This document shows, piece after piece, positions 46,124 through 55,786 of a stretch of DNA of 64,000 bases. The notes under the pieces are model-generated. The model was not told the DNA's origin and made no database searches. It saw only the letters and a program-made list of their open reading frames with translations. Position numbers and translations under genes: made by a program. This stretch comes from Paraburkholderia phytofirmans OLGA172 (GTDB taxonomy: Bacteria; Pseudomonadota; Gammaproteobacteria; Burkholderiales; Burkholderiaceae): positions 2,232,001 to 2,296,000 of the forward strand of contig NZ_CP014578.1 in assembly GCF_001634365.1 (NCBI RefSeq). The letters are read 5' to 3'. How positions within the stretch are numbered: the stretch's first letter is position 1; every line of letters begins with the position of its first letter.

Positions 46124-47116
46124 CTATATCTCAGGTTGGCCGGGCTCGACGATGTATTGTTCGAAATCTTCGCTTACCGTCAGTGCCCGCCTGGGATAAG
46201 TGGCCCCGAGTTCACTGACGTCTAGCTCGGAGCGACCAAGGTTGAAAGTTCCCCTTACTTCACTCATCTGATACAACTCGACTGTCTTGTCACGTCCGTT
46301 CAACGCAGCCGCCACAGTGTGCATCACCGTGCGTGGACATCGCATGCCGAAATGAATCTCGACCATCTCGAGCGACGAGTCGGTAGCACCGCGTGGGCCG
46401 AGCATCCGCCATTCCTTTTCGTAGTGCCAATCCGAAGCTTTCCGTAGTAGCACTGCTTCGTCGACTGATTTGCGGGCGGCCACTTCGCTGTAAAGCACCA
46501 TTTTTACAACATCGCTGGCGCGTACGCGGCGCTCTCCTCCGTAACGCACCTGGTGGATCTTGGGCTCGTACTTTTCCGGCAGGGCATAGCCGATGCATAG
46601 CCCCCGATGTTGATCACCATAGTGGCTCCACATCAACGGACAGTCGTAGCGCGTTGCAAGGGACAGGACGCCTGTCTCATAGCGCCGAAGCAGCTCCGAT
46701 TCAATGGCCCAACTAAGCTCGTTCGCAAGGGGACCCGGTGGCTCGTCGCTATGATCTGGATCTGTTGCCCGATAGCGCAATTCGTCGAGAAACTTCTGTG
46801 CAGCTGCGCGACTGTGCTTGTCGATGTGCTCCATCGTTCTCGGGCCTCGATATTTGATCGAGCTCGCAGCTGCTTGCATCTCAGCGTGGACGCGGCGACG
46901 CACCATTTCGAATACGGCCTGCTCCATTTGCCCCTTGTCACAATCAATCTCGACACACGGCTTTGCGTCGAGCGGATCATTGAAGGACGCGGGATCCGCG
47001 AAATAAGCAAGGTCAGCACACAGGAGTTCTATAGTCCGCTCATTGAAGTGGCGGTATTTATAGAGCACCTCAGGGATAGGCGTCGACATGTTGATCCGAT
47101 CGAAATTTTCAGACAC
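46124..47116 (-). CDS. DUF2971 protein
   Basis: A 330-residue protein of the DUF2971 family, seen often in accessory and defence regions. Family features: an early LYKYRHFNERTIELL, FNDPLDAKP, the central CPLMWSHYGDQHRGLCIGY and KEWRMLGPRG. The start is a GTG at 47116, with an ATG eight codons later as an alternative. It begins seven bases after the stop of the HEPN-like gene, so the two are probably co-expressed. The molecular function of DUF2971 is not established. Confidence 0.8.
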   Translation of the reverse strand: MSENFDRINMSTPIPEVLYKYRHFNERTIELLCADLAYFADPASFNDPLDAKPCVEIDCDKGQMEQAVFEMVRRRVHAEMQAAASSIKYRGPRTMEHIDKHSRAAAQKFLDELRYRATDPDHSDEPPGPLANELSWAIESELLRRYETGVLSLATRYDCPLMWSHYGDQHRGLCIGYALPEKYEPKIHQVRYGGERRVRASDVVKMVLYSEVAARKSVDEAVLLRKASDWHYEKEWRMLGPRGATDSSLEMVEIHFGMRCPRTVMHTVAAALNGRDKTVELYQMSEVRGTFNLGRSELDVSELGATYPRRALTVSEDFEQYIVEPGQPEI

Positions 47117-47123
47117 AGTTTTC

Positions 47124-47633
47124 CTATAACTCTGGGTGACGCTTCAACCAAACAGCGAAGGCCTTCATCGCGTCCGAAAACTCGCCGCCGAGTGGTTCGA
47201 CCATCGGCAACGCACGCATGATCATAGATACCGGTTGAATTCGCTCGACCTCGAAATGAGTCTCCGAAGGGTCACCTGCGTGCTTCGCCTGGTTTCTGGC
47301 TTCGTTCAAGATGTCCGTGATGAACTTCCTATGCTCACGGTCGGTTTCTGTATCTGTTTCCCCACGGTAGTAGTCAACAACGAAGTCAACGGCGTTCGGT
47401 AGCTCGGCGCGCTGCGAAAGCGCCCCAAGAATGCCCTCTGCAGCCCCAGCTAAAGTGAGCGACGAAACGTAGTCCCCGCCGAAAAAGAGGCGAATCGCGG
47501 CGTCAAGTTGAACCGTCGCGACTTCGAGCTTCGTGATCACGGCTGGCTGGGTCGCGCTGGCATAACTCTGGATGGCCATTGCCGCGCGCTGCTCACGTGT
47601 ACCCCGCCGTTTCGCTTCACCCATAATCTGCAT
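47124..47633 (-). CDS. HEPN-like protein
   Basis: A 169-residue all-helical protein. It starts with the common small-protein lead MGEAKRRG and contains a helical pair typical of HEPN folds (VQLDAAIRLFFGGDYVSS, LAGAAEGILGAL). The motif R113-N-Q-A-K-H118 fits the RNxxxH catalytic signature of HEPN ribonucleases. HEPN proteins are frequent RNA-cleaving toxins and abortive-infection effectors. Pairing with a DUF2971 gene seven bases downstream makes a two-gene defence or toxin-antitoxin module plausible. Confidence 0.6.
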   Translation of the reverse strand: MQIMGEAKRRGTREQRAAMAIQSYASATQPAVITKLEVATVQLDAAIRLFFGGDYVSSLTLAGAAEGILGALSQRAELPNAVDFVVDYYRGETDTETDREHRKFITDILNEARNQAKHAGDPSETHFEVERIQPVSMIMRALPMVEPLGGEFSDAMKAFAVWLKRHPEL

Positions 47634-47653
47634 TTACTCCGCATTTCCGTGTG

Positions 47654-47917
47654 CTAGATTGAACTCAGCAAAAGGGAGACAGCGCCGAGAGCGGCTGCGG
47701 CACCACTCCAGCATGCGGCAGTCCGATTCAGGCGAGCCGCGTCGACAATATCTTTGGTCATGCCCAACATACTAACGGGGGCAGTCGGCCTGCCCGTCGC
47801 AGCGTCAATCTCCGGCAACTTTGTCTGCGATGCCTTGAACCAGAACCATGCCGCGACGAGCGCGCTTAGCGCTCCGAGTATGTTGACTGCGACTAGTGCG
47901 ATTTTCACCGTCATCAT
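47654..47917 (-). CDS. Small membrane protein
   Basis: An 87-residue protein with two hydrophobic helices (residues about 3-27, VKIALVAVNILGALSALVAA, and about 66-86, AACWSGAAAALGAVSLLL) joined by a polar loop. It lies 20 bp upstream of the HEPN-like gene on the same strand and may belong to the same operon. No family was recognised. Confidence 0.55.
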   Translation of the reverse strand: MMTVKIALVAVNILGALSALVAAWFWFKASQTKLPEIDAATGRPTAPVSMLGMTKDIVDAARLNRTAACWSGAAAALGAVSLLLSSI

Positions 47918-47950
47918 CCTTCTGCTTTTCCTTCGTTCCTGCGATTTGAG

Positions 47951-48241
47951 TCAATCAACGCAGCGCCAAGCGTCGCTGATAGCATTGAACACGATCGGCA
48001 CAAAATCGTGCCCCTCGAACGAGACAGGTCGGTCGTCTGTCGGATAGTCAAGAGCCGCTGGGGCGCGCAGCATGTTCAGAATCCTCTGACTGTGAGGGCC
48101 GGCAGCAGCGACCTCAGCGAGCACTTCGGCTTCAATCTGATGAAGCAGGCGCCACGTCAAGATATCGGCCGAGCGGTGGCGACGCACAACAGCTGGTACC
48201 GCGTCTCGGACCGCTGCTTGGGCGGCAAACAACACTTCCAT
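47951..48241 (-). CDS. Small hypothetical protein
   Basis: A 96-residue ORF, acidic and helical in its first half (ADILTWRLLHQIEAEVLAEV) and ending in SFEGHDFVPIVFNAISDAW. It forms a tight same-strand series with the membrane protein at 47654 and the ORF at 48268. Function unknown. Confidence 0.5.
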   Translation of the reverse strand: MEVLFAAQAAVRDAVPAVVRRHRSADILTWRLLHQIEAEVLAEVAAAGPHSQRILNMLRAPAALDYPTDDRPVSFEGHDFVPIVFNAISDAWRCVD

Positions 48242-48267
48242 TCAAGCTCCGTTCTTTTCTTGGTGAT

Positions 48268-48483
48268 TCACCGGTTCGCGACGCCGCACCAGATGGTGTC
48301 GTAGTCATTTGGTGACACGCCAGCAGCAGTGTCCTCCGCGCAGTTGCCGCGCGAGTCTCCGACTTCCAACTGACCGCGGCCCCGTACAGCACTGTCAATT
48401 TCGTTCTTAAGCCAATTGGCAAAGCACACGACCGACAATACAGCTACAGCCAAAAGCGCGGATTCCATTTTTCCCAGGCACAT
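48268..48483 (-). CDS. Small anchored hypothetical protein
   Basis: A 71-residue ORF with one N-terminal hydrophobic helix (SALLAVAVLSVVCFANWL) and a polar tail with two cysteines. First of four short same-strand ORFs that lead into the HEPN/DUF2971 pair. No recognised family. Confidence 0.45.
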   Translation of the reverse strand: MCLGKMESALLAVAVLSVVCFANWLKNEIDSAVRGRGQLEVGDSRGNCAEDTAAGVSPNDYDTIWCGVANR

Positions 48484-48653
48484 TTTCCGTTCAACTTTTT
48501 TATCCTGTTACCGCGCGGTAGGTACTCCCATGCCATTACTTGTCGCCATAAGGGTCTTAGCGGCGCCAACACTCGGCAACAGCATCCGTTTCAAGGTCAA
48601 CTTCGATTTTTTTGTGAGCCATGATAGGTTATCGGCCAAATAGGGCCTGCGCT

Positions 48654-49370
48654 TTAGGCGTCGTCGTGGTCTGGCATGAAGTCCGCGCTAAACGCCTCCA
48701 ACGCCGCGCGAATGCGTGCTGGGTCGTCGTCGAGATACGACATGACATGGTCAAGTTCCGCGTGACCTAGCAGGGTCTGCACCGTTTCTAGGGATTCACC
48801 CTGCGCTAGAAGACGGTTGGCGAAAGTCCGACGACCAGAATGGGAACTGTAGCCACGCCGCAGGCCTGCCGCACGGTACAGGCCGGTGACGTAGCTCTGA
48901 AGGCTGTCAGCGGCCCAATAACCCACTTGACCGCCCTCGCCGTTTGTGCGCCGCTTCAAACTCAGCTCGTAAGCTGTGCCCTTGTGCGTCAAGATTAGGC
49001 GATTGGACGCAATCAGGCCACGATATGCGCGGTCGTCGAGGGATGTTCCCAACTGCCGACTGATCCGGAGCGCGAGATACCGTTCGAGCGCCGTACGAGT
49101 TTTCTCATGAGTAAGGTACACGCAGCGCTGGCGCGAGCCCTTCGTAATCGCAGCTCGCAGGCTAACTTCAGTTCGAATGGCGCCCGACTGCGCTACCACA
49201 TCGGCAATTTCAACGCGCGCAATTTCTGTGACACGCATGCCACAAGTGATGCCCAGCAGCAAAATGAGTGCGTCTCGCTCTGGGTGTCGGCTTGTTGCTT
49301 CCGTCACACGCAGCAGATGCCGTATCTGCGACGGTCGCAGCACTACGGCATGACTCGTCATAAGTGGCAA
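48654..49370 (-). CDS. Short tyrosine recombinase
   Basis: A 238-residue protein made almost only of the catalytic domain: Arg in GITCGMRVTEIAR, Lys in AITKGSRQR, HSGRRTFANR (HxxR box), LLGHAELDH and the nucleophile in VMSYLDDD. It lacks a separate N-terminal core-binding domain, like small integrases and some resolution recombinases. It closes the accessory block that begins with the three-recombinase operon. Confidence 0.82.
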   Translation of the reverse strand: MPLMTSHAVVLRPSQIRHLLRVTEATSRHPERDALILLLGITCGMRVTEIARVEIADVVAQSGAIRTEVSLRAAITKGSRQRCVYLTHEKTRTALERYLALRISRQLGTSLDDRAYRGLIASNRLILTHKGTAYELSLKRRTNGEGGQVGYWAADSLQSYVTGLYRAAGLRRGYSSHSGRRTFANRLLAQGESLETVQTLLGHAELDHVMSYLDDDPARIRAALEAFSADFMPDHDDA

Positions 49371-49958
49371 CTCATATCGGAATGTTACGACTGGCGATTA
49401 TATTCCGATGACGTTTTCGGAGCAGAGCCTGAAACGGGGGAAGCTACGGATCTGTTGAGGTCCTCGGAAAAATCGGCTGCGCGGTGCCCCCCCTGCCCGC
49501 CGTGGCCTGCCCCCGCCCCCGCCGGGCCCACCGTGCGACGCGGGCGGCGCTGTCGGCGCCATCGGGCCACCAGGGTTCGTGACCGGTTCCTGCCCCTCCT
49601 GGGCGGACCTTCCGCCGCCGCCCTCCCCAGGTGACTTTCGCGCAGTGTGCGGCCATTTCTGATCGCCGGCCAAACAAGATCCCGGGGTGCGAGGCGTGAC
49701 TGGCCAACCGGTCCAGGGCGTCACCGCGCAGTCCCCACGCAGAACCGCCAGCCCGACGCCCGCACTGAAGCGGCGCACGTGTGCGCCATGGAAACCATCG
49801 ACGACATCGACGACATCGACCGGACCCTGCCTGAACGGGGCCTTGGGCAACCTTGATGCAGCCCAATCCCGGATCCCGGCGCTCGATAGCGACCTGCCAG
49901 GCGTACCTGCTGGGCACAACCCCCGGGTCATGACTGATGCGGTCGACAGCAGCTGTCA
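49371..49958. other. Non-coding GC-rich stretch
   Basis: About 590 bp with C/G homopolymer runs (around 49490-49530) and no credible gene; overlapping frames on both strands give low-complexity Gly/Arg/Pro peptides. Confidence 0.4.
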
Positions 49959-50291
49959 TCATGCCGGTACCACTACGCTTCTTCGGAGTGCGCCACCGCA
50001 ATCGTCGACCCATACCCACGCACTGACATACGCGCCGTCCGTAAACTCGGACACGAGCGGGTCGTTGTCGAAGTGGATATCCCCGCCTCCGCGGTCACAG
50101 CTGCGGCGTGCCTCTTCGATAAGCGGATTGCCGCGCCAGTCCTCACCAAAAAACTTCAGGCAATGGTCAAACGTGAGGCCTCGACGTTTCAGGCGCAGGA
50201 GTTCCAGAAGCATCTCGCCCGTGCATCGCGCGCGCTCTTCGTCGGAAGGCAGTAACTCAATCTGGACCTCCATCTTCTGATGGCTGTTCAT
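49959..50291 (-). CDS. Single-copy YVSAWVWV-domain protein
   Basis: A 110-residue protein with one copy of an unrecognised domain (residues about 27-95): helical LLRLKRRGLTFDHCLKFFG, then GDIHFDNDPLVSE and the end motif GAYVSAWVWVD. The same domain occurs twice in the protein encoded at 58117. The ATG at 50291 has GGAG five bases upstream. No signal peptide. It is an isolated gene; the shared domain is evidence that it is real. Confidence 0.65.
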   Translation of the reverse strand: MNSHQKMEVQIELLPSDEERARCTGEMLLELLRLKRRGLTFDHCLKFFGEDWRGNPLIEEARRSCDRGGGDIHFDNDPLVSEFTDGAYVSAWVWVDDCGGALRRSVVVPA

Positions 50292-51450
50292 GCAAACTCC
50301 GGTCGGTTACAGGAGCACCTTGAAACAGTCCCGGTGCGTTATCCGGTATATGGAGCATTTTTAGCCATCCACCCTGTCCGACCATCGACGCCGCGCGGAC
50401 CAGCGTTTCCGGCGCTGAAGCCGACGGAATCACGCGGTCCGCTGCACGTGAGCTCACTGCCGATACGTTTCCGCAACCCGGTCACATCATGACGGTCAGG
50501 CCGACGTTGACCCGGATGATTTCGCCCGCTTCGCAGGCGGCGACGAAACGCCGTACTCAACGCGGTTCATCCGGCCTAAGGATCGCGGCTGGTCCCGTCC
50601 GCACGCGATGCCTTGCTGCAGCAATGAGAGCAGCTGGGCGGGCGTACCTCCCCCGTACTGGACTGTGTGCGGTCACATACGGATGAAGCCCATCGGGCGA
50701 GTCCCCTCACAGTGCCACTGCCTCGCAGGCTGCGCCTGGTCACGCCCGCCACCCACGAACAGCCGGGCCGCCTCGTCGTTGCGCGCGTCGAGGGTATCGG
50801 GCGCCTCACGGGTTCTTTCAGAAACCGCGGCCGGGCATCCCGGAGGGCCACTGCCAGGATACTTGCGCAATGGTGCCACCCGCGCATACGCGGCGCACGA
50901 AAGGTCGCCCATACCCGCGCACGACAATAGCCGGAAATGCAGCTCTTACGAGCCGAAACCGGGCTTAAGAGGTGCAATTGCAGCTATTGTGGCGACCGCG
51001 CCAAGGCGCAACCCACGTCGTTCAATTCGCGGGTTCAGGCAACCTTCCTCCAGTCGGGCTGAGTCGCCCGCAGGCATCCAGACCGCGCACCTGCGCCGTC
51101 ACCCAGGACTCGCACCTGCGTGCGGACGGCGTAAGACAACAGCCTGGTCACGGCCGCTCCCCGTCCCACAACATCGCAACTGATTGGCGGCACCGCAACC
51201 TGTCGGTCAATCTGATGAGGCGGTGCCAGCCCTGGCCTTCGCGAATGCTCCCTGCGTGGCTCCCCCTGATCTGAATTCAATGAACGGCATCCCGTCGGTT
51301 GCCACAGACGTCAGTCCGTCGAAACGCACGCACCAACCGCCGGTTTTACCCAGAAAAAATCAGTAGAAAAATCGCCTTCGCGCGATCCGGCAACGCCTCG
51401 GCTAAAAAGCATTCGCTGCACTTTGGTTCCTACATCAATACGGAATCAAG
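50292..51450. other. Long stretch without a supported gene
   Basis: About 1.16 kb of GC-rich sequence with overlapping Arg/Pro/Ser-rich frames on both strands. None has a recognised motif or ribosome site, so this is probably decayed DNA or an untranslated region before the methyltransferase. Confidence 0.4.
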
Positions 51451-52797
51451 ATGCCGTTCGAAGAATTCAAAAATGCTCAACTCAATGTCGTTGAACTGTT
51501 CGCCGGGGTCGGCGGATTCAGGCTGGGGCTGGAGGCGGTCCACGCCAGCCCATTCGTTATCACCCTGAGCAACCAGTACGAGCCCGCGCGGAAAGCCCAG
51601 CACGCCAGTAACGTTTACCGGAGTCACTGGCCCGATGGCGTGCATCTGAACGAAGACATCGCCACGGTCCTGACGTCAGAAGCAGGTCAGCGGGCTATCC
51701 GCGTTGCAGCACCGGACGTGGTCGTCGGCGGCTTCCCCTGCCAGGACTATTCGGTGGCCAAGCCGCTTTCGCACTCGAAGGGACTCGACGGAAAGCGGGG
51801 CGTGCTGTGGTGGTCAATTGCGAAGCTGCTCCGGCAGCGGATTGACGATGGCCAACCCGTGAAATACGTCATGCTCGAAAATGTCGACCGCCTGCTCTCG
51901 TCCCCCGCGTCCTGCCGCGGACGGGATTTTTCAGTGGTCCTTTCGACGCTCTACGGACTGGGCTATGCCGTGGAGTGGCGGACTGTCAATGCCGCTGAAT
52001 ATGGCTTCCCACAACGCCGCCGCCGCATTTTCATGGTCGCGTACCACCAATCGACCGGCGTCTATGGACGCATGATGAAGGAGCTGGCAACGGGCACCGG
52101 ATGGCACCCCCAGGCCGTCCTGACGAAAGCGTTTCCTTCCACCTTGGCAACGCCACTCGATGCCGTCAACCCCTGCCTGACCATCCGCAATGAACCATTT
52201 GCGCAGCAATTGAGGTACACGCCCTTGTCAAGCGGCAAATCGCGGTTCGCAAACGCAGGCCTCATGGTGGAAGGACAAGTCTGGTCTTGTCGCGTCAACA
52301 CGGAGGTTCAGGATGGCTATGCCGAATTCACCGGCGTTTCCACCGCGCGAACGCTTGGAGACGTCATCAACAAGACATCTCCTGTTCCGACCAGATTTTA
52401 TGTGCGGGACGACGATGAAGAGCGATGGCGGCACGCGAAGAGCGCGAAGAGTATTCCGCGAGACAGGGACGGTTTCTCATATACCTATTCGGAAGGCGCG
52501 ATGCCGTACCCGGACAGGCTGGACCGGCCGGCCCGAACGATTATCACGTCAGAAGGTGGCGCAACCGCGACGAGGACCAAGCACGTGGTCAGGGAACCGT
52601 CCGGTCTGCTCCGGCGACTCGTACCCGAGGAATTGGAAGAATTGAATGGATTCCCACGCGGCTTCACCGACCGCGTGGGTGTATCGGACACCACACGTGC
52701 AATGCTGATGGGAAATGCACTTGTTGTTGGATTGGTGACCCGAATTGGTAACGCGCTGGTCCAGGCCATCGCACTGGATCAGCCCTCGTTCGGGTAA
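51451..52797 (+). CDS. DNA cytosine-5 methyltransferase
   Basis: A 448-residue C5-MTase. Motif I is VVELFAGVGGFRLGLE, motif IV the catalytic VGGFPCQDYSVA, motif VI MLENVDRLL, motif VIII EYGFPQRRRRIF and motif X MGNALVVGLV. The variable target-recognition region spans about residues 220-380. No restriction endonuclease gene is adjacent, so it may be an orphan enzyme, a phage-type anti-restriction enzyme, or the survivor of a broken R-M system. A hairpin and a group II intron follow directly. Confidence 0.93.
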   Translation: MPFEEFKNAQLNVVELFAGVGGFRLGLEAVHASPFVITLSNQYEPARKAQHASNVYRSHWPDGVHLNEDIATVLTSEAGQRAIRVAAPDVVVGGFPCQDYSVAKPLSHSKGLDGKRGVLWWSIAKLLRQRIDDGQPVKYVMLENVDRLLSSPASCRGRDFSVVLSTLYGLGYAVEWRTVNAAEYGFPQRRRRIFMVAYHQSTGVYGRMMKELATGTGWHPQAVLTKAFPSTLATPLDAVNPCLTIRNEPFAQQLRYTPLSSGKSRFANAGLMVEGQVWSCRVNTEVQDGYAEFTGVSTARTLGDVINKTSPVPTRFYVRDDDEERWRHAKSAKSIPRDRDGFSYTYSEGAMPYPDRLDRPARTIITSEGGATATRTKHVVREPSGLLRRLVPEELEELNGFPRGFTDRVGVSDTTRAMLMGNALVVGLVTRIGNALVQAIALDQPSFG

Positions 52798-52821
52798 GCG
52801 ATGTTGTTGGCAAGGTCAGAA

Positions 52822-52841
52822 CGGCAGGAGCACTCCTGTCG
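52822..52841 (+). terminator. Hairpin downstream of the methyltransferase
   Basis: CGGCAGGAG and CTCCTGTCG form a 9-bp stem (one G-T pair) with a 2-base centre. No T run remains because an intron begins 20 bp later. Group IIC introns typically insert just after such terminator stems. Confidence 0.6.
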
Positions 52842-53292
52842 TCCTGATGCAGGTTACGGGTGTGCGCCGTGAAAAGGCGGCGCTTTCCAGCGGGTGTAAG
52901 TCCCGTCCGGCAACCGCTCCAGCCGGAAGCAACCGGAGCAGTCATGGAGGTAACGAAATGGCTGAAGCCTTCGGGTAAGCGTGTCACGAATTGGTGACAG
53001 CGCGAGTGTGCAGGCCGTAACGTGAGTGAACGCTGAGCAAGCCTCGAAAATGCCGATGCGCAGGCCGACCCGGCGACCCTTTCGGGGAAGGCTGATACGA
53101 CTGGATGGATGAGCGAAGCAGTGCCGCCAGTCGCTGCGCCGGGGTAGTGGCGACAGCATGTGCACAAGGAAAGCGCACGCAACACGGGAAGCCCCTTGGC
53201 GTGTTCAGGGATGAGCAACCGGACGCCCGTGAGGGACAGGCCGGGCGCCTTGGGGTGACGGAGAGGCCCGTAATACCGATGAAGCTGGTGTA

Positions 53293-54681
53293 ATGCCGGT
53301 GGAGGGAAGGGGCCTCAGTTCAAGACAGACGCAATACGTAGTGAGGACGTGGAGATTGGGCAACCTATCAACTCCGATTCGTGTTCAGAAGCTGCAGATG
53401 GCGTTACACGCGAAAGCGAAGGCAGCAGCCGGGTATCGCTTTTATGCCTTGTACGACAAGATCTATCGCGAGGATGTGCTGGCACATGCGTACGCCCAGT
53501 GTCGCTCGAACAAGGGCGCGCCGGGTGTCGATCGGCAAGACTTCGCGGAGGTCGAGGCGTATGGGGTACAGAAGTGGCTCGGCGAACTGGCGCTTGCGCT
53601 CAGGCAGGAGAGTTACCGGCCGGACCCTATCAGAAGAGTGTTTATCCCGAAGGCCAATGGCAAGCTGAGGCCACTGGGCATCTCGACCTTGCGAGACCGG
53701 GTGTGCATGACAGCAGCGATGCTGGTGCTCGAACCGATCTTCGAAGCCGACCTTCCACCCGAGCAGTACGCCTACCGGCCGGGCCGCAACGCCCAGCAAG
53801 CGGCGGTCGAGGTGGAAGAACTGCTGTTTCGCGGTCACACGGACGTTGTTGACGCCGACCTCGCGGACTACTTCGGAAGTATTCCCCACGCCGAACTGAT
53901 GTTGTCGCTGGCGCGACGCATCGTTGACCGGCGCGTTCTGCATCTGATCAGGATGTGGTTGGAGTGCTCCGTTGAAGAAACCGATAACCGTGGTCGGAAG
54001 ATGCGGACGACTGAGGCCAGGGACAGCAGGCGCGGCATTCCGCAAGGTTCACCCATCTCACCATTGCTCGCGAATATTTATATGCGCCGGTTTGTGTTGG
54101 CATGGAAGAAGCTCGGGCTTGAGCGCAGTCTTGGCAGTCGAATCGTGACCTACGCGGACGATCTGGTGATCCTGTGCAAGCGAGGTAACGCTGAGAAAGC
54201 GTTGTCGCAACTGCGCGCGATCATGGGCAAGCTGAAGCTGACGGTCAACGAGGAAAAGACACAAATCTGTTCGGTGCCGGAAGGCGAATTCGACTTCCTG
54301 GGTTTTACGTTTGGGCGAATGTACTCAGCGACAACTGGTCAGGCCCGTATGGGTTTGCGCCCGTCGAAGAAGAGTATCCGGCGCATGGTCGAAAAGATTC
54401 ATGCGCTGACTGCCCTTAAGACGGCATGGCAAGAGACCACGGCGATGGTGGGCAAGTTGAACCGCTCGTTACGCGGCTGGGCGAACTACTTCCAGGTAGG
54501 GAGCGTTAGCCGCGCATATCGCGCGCTCGACAGCTACACCGCGACGCGGTTGCGCCGGTGGCTACGCAACAAGCATAAGCTCAGGCGACGCAGGGGCGGG
54601 GGCTATCCACTCCCGCACCTCTACGGGCACTTCGGGCTCGTACGTCTGAGCGCCCGCGGGGGCGTAGCCTGGCGTGTGTGA
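53293..54681 (+). CDS. ltrA: Group II intron reverse transcriptase/maturase
   Basis: A 462-residue intron-encoded protein with RT domains 0-7 ([28 protein letters not shown], the [13 protein letters not shown] block, [15 protein letters not shown] and the catalytic YADD in [10 protein letters not shown]), followed by the maturase domain ([17 protein letters not shown]) and a short basic C-terminus. No HNH endonuclease domain is present, in line with group IIC mobility that relies on hairpins or replication forks. Confidence 0.93.
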   Translation: MPVEGRGLSSRQTQYVVRTWRLGNLSTPIRVQKLQMALHAKAKAAAGYRFYALYDKIYREDVLAHAYAQCRSNKGAPGVDRQDFAEVEAYGVQKWLGELALALRQESYRPDPIRRVFIPKANGKLRPLGISTLRDRVCMTAAMLVLEPIFEADLPPEQYAYRPGRNAQQAAVEVEELLFRGHTDVVDADLADYFGSIPHAELMLSLARRIVDRRVLHLIRMWLECSVEETDNRGRKMRTTEARDSRRGIPQGSPISPLLANIYMRRFVLAWKKLGLERSLGSRIVTYADDLVILCKRGNAEKALSQLRAIMGKLKLTVNEEKTQICSVPEGEFDFLGFTFGRMYSATTGQARMGLRPSKKSIRRMVEKIHALTALKTAWQETTAMVGKLNRSLRGWANYFQVGSVSRAYRALDSYTATRLRRWLRNKHKLRRRRGGGYPLPHLYGHFGLVRLSARGGVAWRV

Positions 54682-54701
54682 AGGCGTGATGTCTTGTCCG
54701 A

Positions 54702-54734
54702 GAGCCCAGTGCGGGAGATCTGCACGCTGGGTTC
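54702..54734 (+). ncRNA. Group II intron domain V (forward intron)
   Basis: A 33-nt hairpin in which GAGCCCAG pairs with CTGGGTTC around an inner TGC/GCA stem. It is the catalytic domain V of the intron whose ORF ends at 54681. Confidence 0.75.
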
Positions 54735-54829
54735 GATGAGCGGGGTGTGGAAACGGGGTTAGGGCTAGGTTATTCGGGCACCGCCAAACGAAAGGGGCGG
54801 CAACAGACAAACCGAACCTAATGCGACCG

Positions 54830-55727
54830 CGAGAGGGTAGCCCCACTGCCTCTCGACAGCAGGGCCCCCGAAGAACCGTGCATGCGACTTTCGCCGCACA
54901 CGGCTCGCGCACAGCATGAAACGTCACACTGACGCCGGTCTTGTCAATCTGCACAAGCCCTTCGCACGCGTCACCTCGTCGATTCATCTCATTGCTGAGA
55001 CGAGGGCGCTGAACCGCAAACAGCCGGTCTCTCTCAAGCTGCCCCACGGCGAATCTAAAAAGTGGACCTGCGACAGCTGCACCACACGGAAGTCTGCACC
55101 CTTTCAGGTCGAGGCAAATCTTGAACCTCTATGCAGCCCGTTACAGGCCGCCATTCGCTTTCTCCGCGTTCTCACACCCGCTTCGTCAACAGCGCTCCTC
55201 ACGGTTTGCCTGCCTTGATGGCTGTGTTCCGGAATCAAGGCGATGAATCGGGCTTACCACGTTCCCAGTCTTGCCGATTCGATTGTTCCCGAATCTATCC
55301 GTTTAGCGCCCGCCTCTTCCTCGGTAGCGATGATGACGACGTGCACCCAATGTGGAAGGGAGCAACCTGCTACGCACCGTTTGGTCAGGGCCTGACAGCA
55401 GCTTTGGCCCATCAGTCGTGACGAGGTTTATCGGCAGTTCACTTAAGTTGCGCATGCGGAACTTGCCTCGTCCCTATACCGCGTCGCTGCTCGCAGTGTC
55501 GGTTCCTTGTCACCAAGGTGGACCGTCCGTCGGAAGGGTACTTTGTCCCCGGAGCTTCACACCCGACGGTCTCCCGTCGCGCATGTCCAGGTAGGCAACT
55601 GTTGGTCGTACAACAGGTCACGGCTTCAACCTCCAAACTTCGACTGCTGAATGTGACAAGGCAAAACAGAGCTTTACCATCTACAGCATGCCGCATAACG
55701 CGCGGCTGACGGCGACACGTGTCGCAC
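54830..55727 (-). mobile_element. ORF-less group II intron, reverse orientation
   Basis: On the minus strand a GTGCGAC 5' consensus at 55727 (an alternative one lies at 55782) is followed about 820 bp later by a perfect 34-nt domain V (54873-54906: GAGCCGTG paired with CACGGTTC, inner TGCG/CGCA, GAAA loop) and a domain-VI-like stem ending in CTACCC. No RT frame lies within, so the intron is either a deletion derivative or one that depends on a maturase in trans. Its 3' end faces the 3' end of the forward intron. Short plus-strand frames here are not genes. Confidence 0.7.
54873..54906 (-). ncRNA. Group II intron domain V (reverse intron)
   Basis: A 34-nt sequence on the minus strand folds as the standard domain V: 8-bp outer stem, 2-nt bulge, 4-bp inner stem and GNRA-type loop. 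It clearly marks a second intron. Confidence 0.85.
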
Positions 55728-55786
55728 CCACATCTCGACTCTACCGATGTCGAAACGCATGGTTGCGCAAACGACGTCGCACCTAC

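Larger units (their letters stand above)
52862..54775 (+). mobile_element. Group II intron, probably class C
   Basis: The 5' end reads GTGCGCC, the group II consensus. About 430 bp of structured RNA precede the reverse-transcriptase ORF, and domain V (54702-54734) lies 20 bp after it. Location just behind a terminator-like hairpin and the RT type point to group IIC. The 3' end is estimated; I could not fix the exon junction. Confidence 0.8.

Noticed and set aside
50608..51183. 191-codon plus-strand ORF upstream of the methyltransferase
   Set aside because: Ser/Arg/Pro-rich composition, no ribosome site, and equally long overlapping frames on the other strand.
55131..55709. Plus-strand short ORFs around 55.1-55.7 kb
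   Set aside because: They read through the reverse-oriented group II intron RNA and have no independent support.
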